Of a DNA stretch of 64,000 nt, positions 12,074-23,108 are shown in pieces. The notes under the pieces were generated by a model. The model did not search any database. It was not told the origin of the DNA and was given only the letters and a program-made list of their open reading frames with translations. The number at the start of each line of letters is the position of its first letter. Positions within the stretch are counted from its first letter, which is position 1. The position numbers and the translations under genes were made by a program. This stretch comes from Echinarachnius parma. Taxonomy: Eukaryota > Echinodermata > Echinoidea > Clypeasteroida > Echinarachniidae. The DNA lies in assembly GCA_037951105.1 (NCBI GenBank), contig JBAMJV010009785.1, forward strand, positions 54,538 through 118,537. Direction: 5' to 3'.

Positions 12074-13058
12074 CTTCATTTTGAGACTGTGTTAGTTGCA
12101 CTGGGATATACGGTAAAAAACTTTCCACAACTTGGACTTACAGAGAATTTGAGAAAAAAACAAATAGCGGCTGTATAATAAATTTGTTTTTATTAGAAAG
12201 TGCTGGTGTTGTAAAGAGCTAGGAGATGATTATAAATCAAGAATATAATTATCCTTATTATTTTAGGTCCTTATTTCCGAAATCCTGAAACAAATTAATT
12301 CGCTTATTCCGTTTACTACTGGTTAACTGATTACCGTGAATAAGTAGAAGAAAGCGACGGAATATTGTTTGTCCATCTATGTAAATTATTTTATATGTAT
12401 ACAGGTACTTTATATCTAAACCAATTGGGTTAACAATACGTATTTTCGCAAATACTAATTTACGGCATTTTAATTAATATAAAATTGGCTCCACGCAACA
12501 AACCAAATTAGGGAATCAAAATTACTCCCATATAAACCCTTGGTTGATTTAAGAATTACGTTTTAGATAGTTAGTATATCATGCAGGCATCCGAATTCCA
12601 CTGAACTACACAGCAACGGATTTTATCATAATTTAGATCATCTGTCGATCTGAGCGATTTAAGACTACCCCATCTGCGGCCAAATGAAACATTTTGGTTT
12701 CGTGTTGCCTGGGCCCCGTAGCAAACATAATTCCAGGGTACTATATACACCAGCAATGGGAAATTAACCCATTGCCTAACCCATTGCCTATCGGAACCGG
12801 ATACTGTTGATGTTGTATTAACTGTATGGGGATTTCAAAATTTAGTATATAATTGGGGCTAGTCTAATTTTCTTAAAGTCTGCCATTATTTGTTCGTAAT
12901 TACAAAAGCCATGATATTGTATATAACCTTATACATGGTAATTAAAATATAACAACTCTTGGTTCTTGGTTGGTTCTTGGTTGATTTCCCTCCAAAATAT
13001 TCCACCCGGAATTTAAACTGGAGGTGGTGGAGAGTGGACTCAAGGAGGAGTTTGTTAA
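12074..13058. other. Non-coding stretch
   Basis: No gene recognised. Small local duplications are visible (AACCCATTGCCTA twice near 12765-12790, CTTGGTTCTTGGTTG near 12958-12982). Confidence 0.5.
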
Positions 13059-13420
13059 AGGGACTTAGTAACATTGTCCAAATCCTCAAAATAAAATTGT
13101 AATTCTAGCGGTTCCCTTATACCTTGTTGTATTCGTATTAACAATAAAATCATGGGACAGGTTTCGGTTTTTTTTAAATTTCCCTTTCGTTACAAAGATA
13201 TGTATGATTGAAGTATTCAGATAAGAAAAACTCCGGGCGAGTTTTTCTTCCGTGTACAAAGTGAGTGCAGTGAGTTACTGAATATCACTTTGCATTTTCG
13301 CTCATTACTTGGCCATACAATGTCCATTTGACTTGAAATTTTCACACAATACCCTGTGGACATATGAGATAACAACAATATACATTGCACCAACCATTCA
13401 TCACTTTTTGCACATGTCAA
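13059..13420 (-). mobile_element. Truncated T4 element
   Basis: Starts AGGGACTTAGTAACATTGTCC directly after TTAA (13055-13058) and follows the reverse complement of the 29181-29879 copy until about 13420. There it stops inside CATCACTTTTTGCACATGTC, so the other end is missing. It abuts a LINE remnant. Confidence 0.65.
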
Positions 13421-13732
13421 CAAAGAGTGAAGGTTTTAATTGTGCGAGGAAAGAAGGAGTTTTTGTACACATCTGTCTTAGCGGATGGAATCTGAAACTG
13501 TTCTGGGTGGCCTCGGCGGTTCCTCTTATCAGGTTTGGGTTTTGCATAGGTGTGATAATCTACGTCCAGTTGGTCATGTAGCATCTTGTAGAAGCATGTC
13601 AGTCTGTGTGCTTCGCGCCTGTCTTGGAGGGTGTTCCATTTGAGTGAGCTGAGAAGCTGGGTTACGCTTGTTTCTATTGCATATGTGTTAGTTACAAAGC
13701 GTGCTGTCTGTCTTTGGACTCGTTCAATGGAT
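13421..13732 (-). pseudogene. LINE RT C-terminal remnant (piece 3 of 3)
   Basis: The minus-strand translation reads IERVQRQTARFVTN, then LKWNTLQDRREAHRLTCFYK, then PSAKTDVYKNSFFPRTI. This is the C-terminal tail typical of CR1/Jockey-type LINE reverse transcriptases. It continues in frame from the piece at 20279-20499 once the LINE inserted at 13733-20278 is removed; AATGGAT at 13726-13732 and 20279-20285 is the target duplication. The gene is dead, since it is broken and truncated. Confidence 0.75.
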
Positions 13733-14727
13733 TGAATTGAAAAATGGTTTTATTAAACAAAATCTGATTAAAACAGCTTGATAGCTGATACATATCAAAT
13801 TTACAAAATAATGTATACAAACATGTTGACAACATTGAACATTACAATAATTATATAATACAAACATTAAAGAAAGAAAAAAAGATCTATATAATGAAGG
13901 ACGAGTAGATATTATTGATGCATAAAATATAGGCATTAGAGGCATCATATCATAAAAACTAAAACAGATTAAAGATTACACCCGGGCGTGTATTAAAAAT
14001 GTACTATGGAACTAAATATAAAATAAAATTAAAACAAATTTCTTTATGCTAACAAGTTTAAGTCGAGCAAAATTAAATTAACAACATCGTAATTGAATAA
14101 ATCATATTATGATTTCTCTAAAATTATATGTAACAACGTGACCTAACATCAAAACATTACATTATAATTGGAATTAAAATAATACGATATAAGTAAACAA
14201 GTTAATATTAAGTATAGTATATTTAAAATCGGCATATTAATATTACAAACAAGTAGTTTTGAGTATAAACATATATATCATCAAATTAATGTTATAGACA
14301 AGCGGTTTGAGTATAAAATATAATATTCAGAGTCAGATATTATGAGTATGTGTATTATACATAGAATTACATAAATCAACAATTTGTAATCTATAATAAA
14401 TAATAACACTTAGCAATAAACTAAATATGTATTCAAATATGAATCAAAATCAAATTAACAAGCAGTTTAATGCTCTAATTATAAATACCACATACAAAAT
14501 ATATCTAAAATGAATTGTAGGTATAATAGTCTATTTAAAATGATAAAATGGCAAGGAAGTCCATAAATATCGGTCTGGTATAAAGTGTGCGAGCAGTGGC
14601 GTAGACAGGTTCTGACACCTGGGGGGGATGATTTGCCGTTCACCGGATCAAGACCAATTTGTTCGCGGCCGAGACCACCTGCCGAAATATTTCGAGACCA
14701 AGACAATTGCTTGAAAGTCCTCTCAGT

Positions 14728-14728
<1 letters not shown>

Positions 14729-14757
<29 letters not shown>
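14729..14757. repeat. Poly-G run
   Basis: A run of about 29 G residues inside the hAT-like element. Runs like this are prone to sequencing error and to G-quadruplex formation. Confidence 0.9.
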
Positions 14758-14758
<1 letters not shown>

Positions 14759-14925
14759 GGGTGTAGATGTTTAGATGGTCGTGACCAGGCGTGCCGGAAG
14801 AATTTTTGGATTTGGGGGTGGGGGGCAAAACCTATGGGGGCTCGCGATTTTATGTGTGTAGGGGCTCATGCCCAACCACACTCACAGTGCTTCTAACTGT
14901 GTGCCAGATGTGAGAGTGAGACATT

Positions 14926-15617
14926 GGGCCGTATGCATAAAAACAAGCAATTGCTTATAAGCAAATGCTTTAAGCACAAGCAAGAGCTTGTCAAGCAAAA
15001 GATCAAGTTCAAGCAATTGCTTAAATTCGTATGCACAAGCCTTTGCTTGTGTGAAACCTTTTGCTTGCACTGCCTAAGCAATTGCTTACGTGTTGGACAA
15101 AGGATCGTTACGGTTGTGCGAACATCGCACTGCAGGGCAACAACGCTTCGTGCCCGACCTGGCAGCAGTATTTTTTATTACGCAAATAGGGGGGAAATAG
15201 CGCGGAGCATCAGGGGGGTTTCTGTGCAGATCGATGGACAAAAATTGCCGTAAAAAGTCTAAAATAACAGGAATTTGATCACAACATAACCTCTGGAATA
15301 TGGAGCTTGAAATCATCCTGAAACGGTACGAAAATTTGATCCTTAAACGCGAATGCCCTGAGTAAGCAAGAGCTCAAGCTGGTCTGGATGTGCTTGAAAA
15401 AACGCAAGCAATTGCTTATCAAGACAAGTAAAAGGTTCGTTTTATGCATACGGTTTTAAGCAATTGCTTGTTTGGTAAGCAATTGCTTACGAGCAGTAAG
15501 CAATTGCTTGTGCTTGTAAGCAAATGCTTTTGCTTGCAAGCAATTGCTTGTTTTTATGCATACCGATTCAAGCAAAAGGCTAGCACAAGCAATTGCTTGT
15601 TTTTATGCATACGGCCC
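14926..15617. mobile_element. Element built of AAGCAATTGCTT palindromes
   Basis: Ends GGGCCGTATGCATAAAAACA and its inverse, flanked by ATT on both sides (14923-14925, 15618-15620). The 12-base palindrome AAGCAATTGCTT or a near variant occurs roughly ten times inside, on both sides of a unique middle. Internal partial copies of the terminal TTTTATGCATAC motif also occur near 15441 and 15551. A 3-bp duplication would suit PIF/Harbinger-type elements; that is inference. Confidence 0.8.
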
Positions 15618-15644
15618 ATTGCAAGGAGCGAGGCGACCAAGCCC

Positions 15645-16130
15645 GAGGGAGCGAAGAGACTGAGCGGGGGGATGGTGTGGGAGGGGGGTATCCCCCCTCC
15701 CACGGTAGGGAGCTTTTGCATTTTTGGACTTGAAATTGTGCAATCTGGTGCTTACCTAGATAGGAAATTCGGGCTTAACATTGACTAGTCTGGGAAAGCG
15801 TGTTCTGATTTGATCGACCAGAAATGTTAAATATATTTTCTTGAAGAAAACAAATAATTGGCACACTAATAAATGTGCACCCCAGCACAGGGATCGAAGT
15901 GACTGAGCGGGAGGGGGGTGTCCCCCCTCCCACGGTAGGGAGATTTTGCATTTTTGGACTTGAAATTGTGCAATCTGGTGCTTACCTAGATAGGAAATTC
16001 GGGCTTAAGCTTGACTGTATCTGGGAAAGCGTGTCATGATTTGATCGACCAGAAATTTTGAATATATGTTCACGAAGAAAACAAATAATTGACACACTAA
16101 TGAATATGCACCCCAACACAAACACAAATA
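15645..16130. repeat. Two tandem units of about 250 bp
   Basis: Direct copies at about 15645-15890 and 15895-16130 share GACTGAGCGG, CCCTCCCACGGTAGGGAG, TTGGACTTGAAATTGTGCAA, CTAGATAGGAAATTCGGGCT and GATTTGATCGACCAGAAAT. A third degraded partial copy lies near 16235-16345. All are inside the hAT-like element. Confidence 0.85.
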
Positions 16131-16862
16131 TTGTATTTATAGTTAGCGTCATACACAGTTCCAACATCACCATAATTATGCCACATTATGTATGATCCAA
16201 CTTAGCCTATTGCCAAGAATGAGTCCCGAGGGGCGAAGCTGCCGAGGGCTGGGGCAGAGCCAAATAGGGAGGGTTTGGGAGGGGGTATCTCCTTCCCACG
16301 GAGAAGATTTTGCATCGATATATAATACTTGAAATGGTGCAATTTGGTGCACGTCACACAAGCAGCCAGAGCAATGCCAGCCTACACTGGAACTACGTGG
16401 CCCGGTATACAGAAAAAAAAAACTCACCCAAGACCATACGCAAGTTACACAACAAACTGAGATAATCTGTTCGCGCGCAAAGCGCGCAGCGAAAATTGAA
16501 AATGGATGTATAAATTGCCTTTTTAAACGTTAAAATTAACAAGTCTTAGCTCGTACAACTTATGTTTTCTTTCCCACTCATATACAGATACACACACAAA
16601 AAAATATATCCTTCGCTAAAACCTGGGGGGGATGATTGTACATGTCATCCCCCCCACCTTGTGAGGTGGGGGGGATGCATCCCCCTCATCCCCCCCGTTG
16701 TCTACGCCCCTGTGTGCGAGAATAACTGATGTGCAATAAGATCAAAATTATAAGTCAAAATTGAGAATGGGTATAATATATAAATAAATAGATATTAAAA
16801 ATGTGATTCCAGTCAGAATATTGCACACAAAGTTTAGCGTCCTGGAGGGTAAAACGTTAGAG

Positions 16863-18131
16863 TTATTTAAAATGACAATTTAAGCAATGGATGATTGAGG
16901 GGACGGCAGAGTGTTGGTAACGTGTTGTTCTAGATCGCGGAATAGTGAAGGATTCAGAGTTGCGTAATTGGCGGCCAGTCACGTTTCCACGTTGTTCGGG
17001 CAAGAGGTCGCGATGTCGGGTGGATGTGAGGAGGCTACGAGAGAAGGATAATAGCAGTTCTTCTCGGCGGAGCGATAATGATGACAGCTGAAGATCCTGG
17101 AGAGCCTGTTGGTATGATGTATATCCTCCCAGGATAATTCTACAGGCTCTTTTCTGGACGCGTTCGATATCATTCGACTGTTGTTCTGTTATCGAAGTTG
17201 ACCACGCGGGAGATGCATACTCCAAGACTGGTCTAATGTAGGTGGTGTAAATGTAGGTTAGGTCAGCTCTGGAAAAGCCACACTTTTTCAAACGACAGAG
17301 AATGTAGATGCGCCTGCTTGCTCTGGAGATCATATCATCAGAAGTTATGTCCCACTTCAAGTCTGCCTGAAGGTTGAGACCCAATACCCTGAGATGCCCG
17401 ACAGACGGAAGCTCGGCCCCAGCGACGCGCAGTTTGGGAAGAATGGGCTCACGCCTGCCGAACGAGATGTGGAGAGCACTGCATTTACTTGGGTTCAGTT
17501 TCATATCATTCAACCTGCACCATTCATTGAGTTCATCGATCTGTGTTTGAAGGGAAGATGGACTGGTTGCGCGACGGACTTCCAAAAGGGTAAGGTCGTC
17601 CACGTATTTCCAGCGCGCGTCGTAGTCTCGTAGCATGTCATTAACCAACACTACGAACAAAACGGGTCCAAGCTTTGTACCCTGCGGGACACCGCAGGTT
17701 ACCTCCAAGTCGCAGGATACGGATGCACCAATCTTAACAGCTTGTGTCCGGTCAGTGAGAAAGCTGCAGATAACAGGTATGATTGATGAGTCCACGTTGT
17801 ATTCGATGAGTTTATTAATGACGACACTGTGGTTGACTCGGTCGAATGCTTTCGCGAAGTCGAACGCACAAAGGGTTGCACAGTTGCCTGGTTTGTCAAC
17901 ACCCTGAAGTACAGAGTCCAACAGGCTGATCAGGTAATGGGTGGTGGAGCTGCCAGCAATGTTGCCGAACTGCTTCGGGTCGAGTTGTGGAGTGATATCA
18001 CGCAGTATCCATTTCGAGATGAATGTTTCAAACACACGAGAAAATATTGCGGTTATTGAGATCGGTCGTAAATCAGAAATGCTAGAAATCTGCTTCTTTT
18101 TTGGTATGGGTGTGATGACAGCCCTTTCCAT
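16863..18131 (-). CDS. LINE reverse transcriptase domain (frame 3 of LINE at 13733-20278)
   Basis: A 422-codon frame encoding the RT of a CR1/Jockey-group LINE. Visible motifs are SDLRPISI (19-26), the catalytic FDFAKAFDRVNH (90-101), CGVPQGTKLGPVLF (147-159), the YVDD box (176-179) and VLGLNLQADLKWD. RT copies the element's RNA into DNA at a nicked target. The C-terminal thumb and tail with RVQKRACRIILGG are present and the frame ends naturally. It is cut off from the upstream endonuclease frame by a frameshift near 18100-18130. The first Met is simply the first one in this frame and not a real start. Confidence 0.9.
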   Translation of the reverse strand: MERAVITPIPKKKQISSISDLRPISITAIFSRVFETFISKWILRDITPQLDPKQFGNIAGSSTTHYLISLLDSVLQGVDKPGNCATLCAFDFAKAFDRVNHSVVINKLIEYNVDSSIIPVICSFLTDRTQAVKIGASVSCDLEVTCGVPQGTKLGPVLFVVLVNDMLRDYDARWKYVDDLTLLEVRRATSPSSLQTQIDELNEWCRLNDMKLNPSKCSALHISFGRREPILPKLRVAGAELPSVGHLRVLGLNLQADLKWDITSDDMISRASRRIYILCRLKKCGFSRADLTYIYTTYIRPVLEYASPAWSTSITEQQSNDIERVQKRACRIILGGYTSYQQALQDLQLSSLSLRREELLLSFSRSLLTSTRHRDLLPEQRGNVTGRQLRNSESFTIPRSRTTRYQHSAVPSIIHCLNCHFK

Positions 18132-19432
18132 GACGAGGGGTATCTGCCCGTTTTCAAGACGGCATTGAAGATAAACGCAAGTGGCTCAGAAATCTCATAA
18201 GCGAACTCTTTGATGATCTTGATGGGAATATCATTTGACAGAGTAGTTTTAGATGGATCGAGCTTTCGCAGAAGGTTGTAAACTTCGTACCTCTGTATAG
18301 TGGGCGGCGTTGAAGGGGCTGGTAGGAAGGCCGGCAGAGAAGAGCGATCGAGCGGAGGGAGCTCAGTACATATCTCAGCGAAGTGTTCGTTGACCCTTGC
18401 CGCTTGCTGCGTTTCATTTGGACCAACAGTAGGAGGAAGCGTCGATGACGGCTTAGCGAGTCCGCACAGGTTGCGGATTTGACGGTGCCACATGGAAGGT
18501 TGGGAGTTCTTTAGAGTTTGAACACCGCGAGCGGCGTAGGTTGTTTTAGCATCAGTGATCTCTCTTTGAACGAGATTGCGATAACGATTGAATTCTTCGC
18601 GATCACCCGAATCGTATGCTTCTTGACGACGATCAATGAGTTCATGGATGCGCTCTGTGAACCAAGGCTTGTCTGAGGTTTTCCGTTTAGAGACAACAGG
18701 AGGGAAGCAAGTGTGGTATGCTTCAATAAGTACGCTTTGAAATGCGTCCACCATTTCATCGGAACACGTGAGCTCACGTAGCCATTCGAAATTGTAGGTT
18801 GTTATCCAACAAGCAAACAAGCGCAAGTTGGAGTCTTTCAAAGGTCTGTAGCTACGTTTGATTGTGCGAGGTTTTGGAAGCTGCGATACCGACGACATGA
18901 AGACACATGCGTGGTCAGATGTAGCGATAGGAGCCTTGATAACAGGCTCGTTGAACTTGTCTGGTTGATCAGTAAATATCATGTCCAAAATGCGATCATT
19001 GCGAGTGTTCCTTTTGACCATCTGGGTAACGTTAAGATGTCGAACAAAGTAACTGGTGTCCAGGTCGTTGAAATCACCAATTAGTAGTAAGGAGGCAGTA
19101 GGATGATCACAACGCAATTGATCACCCGTTCGAATGACAGTGTCAATGAGGTCTTGTTTAACAGGTGAGCGAGGAGGATAATATACGACGCATATGAACA
19201 ATTGAGTCTTATCCTTCACATATGCGCTCAGGTCAACTTTCACCCAGAGAAGTTCAAGATGAGGAGCAGGCACAGGTACAAGTACTTCCTGATGTAGAGA
19301 GCAACACCACCACCCCGTTGTTGATCGCAGCGGTCCCGATGGAAGAGAGTGAATCCTGTCATCTGGTTTGCCGATGCAGGATTGGATGTCCCGAACCAGG
19401 TTTCCGTCACCCCAATAATGTCGGCACAACAA
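18053..19432 (-). pseudogene. LINE endonuclease C-terminal half and linker (frame 2)
   Basis: The frame contains the second half of an APE-type endonuclease, with VVYYPPRSP, LLIGDFNDLD, RNDRILDMIFTD and the catalytic SDHACVF. An RT-proximal linker follows with FTERIHELIDRRQEAY and PSKTTLSNDIPIKIIKE. The N-terminal half lies in another frame (19240-20184) and the RT in a third. Residues before LLWVKVDLSA are out-of-frame noise from the first frameshift. Confidence 0.8.
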
Positions 19433-20184
19433 TTTTCGGCAGTGGCGAATAGTTCATCTGATTTATCATTCATAGAACGGACATTTGTAAGCATTACTGA
19501 GGGAAAGGATTCTCTACATTGGTTGCTAGAATTCTCTTTCGGTATAGCAGTTAGGGTTCTGGGGCGTTTCTCGTTGTTTCGTTTGCTAGGAAGTCTGGCA
19601 GCGTGGGTTCTAACTGCGATATGTCTATGTACACGGCGACCGGCACGGCGTCCTCGCGAACGCTTCGTAATTCCAAGTTGTTTGGCTGCAGCACGCAGTT
19701 GATCAGACGGGTTTGTTGACATGTTACGTAATGACAACATTTGATCGAAGCTGTACACAATCTTCGTACGCGATTGTGAGGAAGCCATTGTGAAGTTTCG
19801 AGTCATTTGCATATCAAAGGCGGGGTTCGGGCGTTGCTCGTAGTGCATGGGTTCTACACGTAGGGCTATAGCTATCGCTAACGAAAATACGACAGTGGTC
19901 AACAAAAAAGGCAATATAAAATGCACAAAAATGAGAGAACGTGAGTCAGCCATACCTTTCAAGGTTCGACGATGAAGTATAACAAAAGCTGTATACCGAT
20001 TCAGAAATATCGATGAGAGTCCAGAAAGTGACAAAAAACAGTCAAAATGAAACACAAACTGGAGCTCCAAAACAAATACGGCTGCTGCTAAACAGCGCCA
20101 ATCAGCGCGCCTGTTCTCTCGAGCAAGGACACGTTCCCATCGTATCGATGCGCGTTCCCCGTGTTCTTCACTGCGAAACTGCAA
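19240..20184 (-). pseudogene. LINE N-terminal region and first half of endonuclease (frame 1)
   Basis: From an internal Met (MADSRSLIFV) the frame shows a hydrophobic segment, then a basic stretch rich in Arg (RSRGRRAGRRVHRH). The start of an APE-type endonuclease follows: LTNVRSMNDKSDELF, the catalytic Glu in GVTETWF, and GGGVALYIRKYL. The last residues, after about 19285, are out of frame. Confidence 0.75.
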
Positions 20185-20282
20185 ATAGATCGCGACGGTA
20201 GCCAGAGTACGGAGACGGTCACAGGTAATTTAAATCCCCCGTCCTAGCACTTGCGTCGCAGAGCGAAAAGACGCTAATAATG
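20097..20282. repeat. 186-bp exact direct repeat, copy 1 (LINE 5' end)
   Basis: Identical over 186 bases to 20931-21116. This copy forms the 5' terminus of the LINE and runs into its target duplication. Confidence 0.9.
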
Positions 20283-20499
20283 GATGTGATGTTTGTAATA
20301 TTGTCGGGATCCCAAGCCGCAACAGCGTACTCCAGGTGAGGTCTGATGATAGCCAAGTATAGCTTTTCTTTGACGTTGACAGAGCAATGGTGGAAGTTTC
20401 GTCTCAGGAAGTTCAGGACGCCCGATGCTTTTGTTGACGCATAGTGGGACTGGCTGTTCCACCGCAGATCATTTTGGATCTTGATACCAAGAAGCTTAA
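20279..20499 (-). pseudogene. LINE RT remnant (piece 2 of 3)
   Basis: The minus-strand translation gives KLLGIKIQNDLRWNSQSHYA, then NFLRRNFHHCSVNVKEKLYL, then IRPHLEYAVAAWDPDNITN. This is the RT thumb/C-terminal region. It is interrupted on the left by the LINE at 13733-20278 and on the right by the T2 element at 20500-21327. Its frame resumes on both sides once those are removed. Confidence 0.8.
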
Positions 20500-20778
20500 A
20501 GGGTACCACCACCCAAAAATAATATTCTTATTAAAGAAAGGTAACATCTTTAGTATTCCATTCCATCAACAAGTTCACAAAAATATGTTTCCAGAAAAAA
20601 AGAAAAAAAAATGGAAACGCATCACCATTCTCAAGCATGCGTTCATGCGGTCTGAATTGCGAGACTGCGATGTGTGCGGTGAATTGCGATGTGCATGCAG
20701 AGCGAACGAATCGCCCGGGAATCTATTAGCGTCTTTTCGCACGGCGACGCATGCTAGTTTAGAACGTTAATCTTAGCG

Positions 20779-20796
20779 GGGGGGGGGGGGGGGGGG
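20779..20796. repeat. Poly-G run
   Basis: About 17 G residues inside the T2 element; a likely site of length error. Confidence 0.85.
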
Positions 20797-20930
20797 CGGG
20801 TCGCACTCAGAGCGAGAATTTCCGCGTAGCGTCCAAACCTACAACGGTATTCGGGTGAATTAGCGTCCGGCGTAGAGCGACGGGGACAGTCCATACTTCA
20901 ATGGGTCACCCAGAGGTCAGTGCATGGTCA

Positions 20931-21116
20931 GCCAATCAGCGCGCCTGTTCTCTCGAGCAAGGACACGTTCCCATCGTATCGATGCGCGTTCCCCGTGTTC
21001 TTCACTGCGAAACTGCAAATAGATCGCGACGGTAGCCAGAGTACGGAGACGGTCACAGGTAATTTAAATCCCCCGTCCTAGCACTTGCGTCGCAGAGCGA
21101 AAAGACGCTAATAATG
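20931..21116. repeat. 186-bp exact direct repeat, copy 2
   Basis: Identical to 20097-20282. It sits in the portion of the T2 element that other T2 copies lack. An inverted, diverged counterpart of its right end (TATTAGCGTCTTTTCGC) occurs at about 20726. Confidence 0.9.
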
Positions 21117-21327
21117 TCTACAAACGTGCGCGTGAATAACATTGGCGCACTCGCAAATGGTTGGCCCGTATGGAACCAGGAAATAGCAGTGGTTCCGTAA
21201 GTGGTGGAAATTAATTGCTTTGTTTATGAATTACACAACCCTTTGCAAAATGTTGGGTATCTATTTGATATCACAAAACGGTACCAAAACATATAATAAT
21301 GTGTTGCTCTTTGCCTGGTGATCCCCT

Positions 21328-21370
21328 TTAATTTGATTCGCTGAGGTGCGTTCCAAGAATGGTGTAACTC
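21328..21370 (-). pseudogene. LINE RT remnant (piece 1 of 3)
   Basis: The short minus-strand frame reads TPFLERTSANQIK and continues directly into KLLGIKIQNDLRW of the next piece when the T2 insertion is removed. The upstream limit is unclear because a plus-strand LINE fragment begins next to it. Confidence 0.6.
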
Positions 21371-21870
21371 TGTTGTCGTTGTTCTGGACATGTCATGATA
21401 ATGGACGATACACGTAATCCAAAGCATTTGTTCTTCGGCATGTTCGGGGAACTGGAAGAAGGAAATAGAAAAAGAGGCCGTCCTCGGAAACGGTATATAT
21501 AAGGACAATCAGAATGACACTAATAAATGGTGTGGTATTATGCATGAAGACCTTTTTGTTTATCACCGCATCAAACAAACAGCGCCGGAAGACTCTTTCC
21601 AAAGAAGCCATGGCTACCCTCGAAGAAAGCCGTCGACGCGGCCAGGCACTTGCTGCAGGTGAAAGGTGCCACCGAGCCGCAGCGACCCATGCTACAGTGC
21701 TAGAACAACCAAATTCCAGTACCCAGCGTATACATAATTATGCTTAGTCTATTATAACACATGAGTTGCGTAATGAGAGGAAGAAAACAAAACAATCGTG
21801 GGCTTTCGAGGGAGCAAACAAACCGAGCCGTATTTGAGGGGATACCATCCGTCAACAATGTAGTCCTAAA
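21370..21870 (+). pseudogene. Plus-strand LINE 3'-end fragment
   Basis: The plus strand encodes CSGHVMIMDD, then FGELEEGNRKRGRPRKRY, then ATLEESRRRGQALAAGERCH, with stops between. These resemble the C-terminal tail common in LINE polyproteins (GELxEGxRxRGRPxKR). The part from about 21604 to 21860 is also present at 36538-36600 and 37488-37660. Not functional. Confidence 0.6.
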
Positions 21871-22180
21871 GATGTTACTAGGACCTTGAGACGCTCTTTA
21901 GTACAACGTTTTTCTAATTATTCATGTTCTAAATGGTTTCTTTATCAAATTCAGCGAGGTTGCCACTTTGGCAACCTTGGGCAACTTTTTGTATATGCAT
22001 TGTAAAGATAATGAGCTAATTTGCATATTTCTGAAATAAGGTCAGTGGTAATTTTCTTATAGTACAATAGTGATCAAAACATTTAAGCTACGGTAATTTG
22101 GGGCAAGGAATCTATTTCCGGTGCTTGTTTGCAAATGCCATAAAGGAAACACCCTGAAATTGATTTCGGACTGTTATTGA
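21871..22180. other. Non-coding stretch left of the segmental duplication
   Basis: Nothing recognisable as gene or element. Confidence 0.5.
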
Positions 22181-22287
22181 TTGTCCACTGGCAAGTTATA
22201 ATACTAGATCCTTTTTAAGTGATACATCATTAACTAATGTTTCAAATAAAGAAACAAACCCGACAAACATGCATACGTACAAGCCCA

Positions 22288-22290
22288 CAC

Positions 22291-22342
<52 letters not shown>

Positions 22343-22354
22343 GCACACACACAC

Positions 22355-22399
<45 letters not shown>

Positions 22400-22458
22400 A
22401 ACACACACTTCACACCCACGTATACACACATATACCCACGCATGAACATGCACGCACG

Positions 22459-22495
<37 letters not shown>

Positions 22496-22560
22496 ACAAA
22501 CACACATGCACTCACACGCTCGCAAGCACGCACACACACGCACACGCGCGCGCGTACGCA
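22288..22560. repeat. (CA)n microsatellite
   Basis: Long CA tract with interspersed CG and CATA units; counterpart of 38768-39066. Cys/Val-rich frames on the minus strand are by-products. Confidence 0.97.
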
Positions 22561-22845
22561 CACAAACATACACAAAACAGACAAACACACTTATTGACCA
22601 GTGCACAATTAGTCGATTTTGTACTAAGGTGTAATTTTTCAAATGGCGAATTAAAATTTATTTATATTGATTAATTTCAGACAACAGAATGCAGATTGTG
22701 CGATACAAGTCAACAACCTGTGCAGCCATCATAGTTAGATTTATACACTTTTCTACAGCAACAATATAATAATTACAATCAATAATCGCTATAACCAGGG
22801 GTTATCAAAGCGGTATGAGACCTAAAAAGAACCTATAGGTACTTT

Positions 22846-23104
22846 AACTTTAACTTCTTGGACAAAGAAGCAGACTGGGCTTTCGGACTCATTTTGTTGT
22901 AGAGGGCGCTTCAACAAATAATTTATTTGCCAGGTAGTGAAAAACTGAGTGTAATATTTGATTAAATCAGACAATTGTAAAGACAATATAACGTTGTTTT
23001 GATCAAAATCGGTTCAGAAACAGGTAAAATACCCATACATTTGTTTTTCTCTACTGGAATACATGTTGGGGCCCAACATTAATTTTAAACATTTTGGAAA
23101 ATAT
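22846..23104. mobile_element. Degraded T1 relic in copy A
   Basis: Contains TAGAGGGCGC, AAAACTGAGTGTAATATTTG and GATCAAAATCGGTTCAGAAA in family order, but lacks proper ends. Its counterpart in copy B is 48107-48357. It is followed directly by a T2 element. Confidence 0.65.
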
Positions 23105-23108
23105 TTAA

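Larger units (their letters stand above)
14594..16712. mobile_element. 2.1-kb hAT-like non-autonomous element
   Basis: Starts CAGTGGCGTAGACAGG and ends, inverted, CAGGGGCGTAGACAACGG. It is flanked by a perfect 8-bp duplication TGTGCGAG (14586-14593 and 16713-16720). An 8-bp duplication with CAG-type ends is the hAT signature. The interior carries a nested palindrome-rich element, two tandem units of about 250 bp and a G-run, but no transposase. Removing it restores the 3' region of the host LINE. Confidence 0.9.
13733..20278 (-). mobile_element. CR1/Jockey-like LINE, frameshifted, with nested hAT-like insert
   Basis: Non-LTR retrotransposon in minus orientation. The 5' end is at 20278 and the 3' end at 13733, where AATAAA lies close to the terminus on the minus strand. 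It is flanked by the 7-bp duplication AATGGAT. Order of parts: a 5' region with a hydrophobic and a basic segment, an endonuclease domain, a reverse transcriptase, then a long AT-rich 3' region that was later split by the element at 14594-16712. Two frameshifts, near 19280 and 18100-18130, break the polyprotein, so it is inactive as shown. It landed inside an older LINE. Confidence 0.85.
20500..21327 (-). mobile_element. TTAA-flanked element, family T2, with internal insert
   Basis: Ends AGGGTACCACCACCC and GGTGATCCCCT, flanked by TTAA on both sides (20496-20499, 21328-21331). The same family occurs at 23109-23517 and 48362-48716, which lack the extra roughly 390 bases near 20725-21116. The insertion cuts a LINE RT frame exactly at CAAATTAAGCTTC. 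No coding capacity. Confidence 0.85.

Noticed and set aside
14585..14896. 103-codon frame with poly-Gly
   Set aside because: Generated by the G-run inside the hAT-like element.
22196..22642. Cys/Val-rich frames resembling small secreted cysteine-rich proteins
   Set aside because: Translation of the CA microsatellite; the same happens at 38662-39019.
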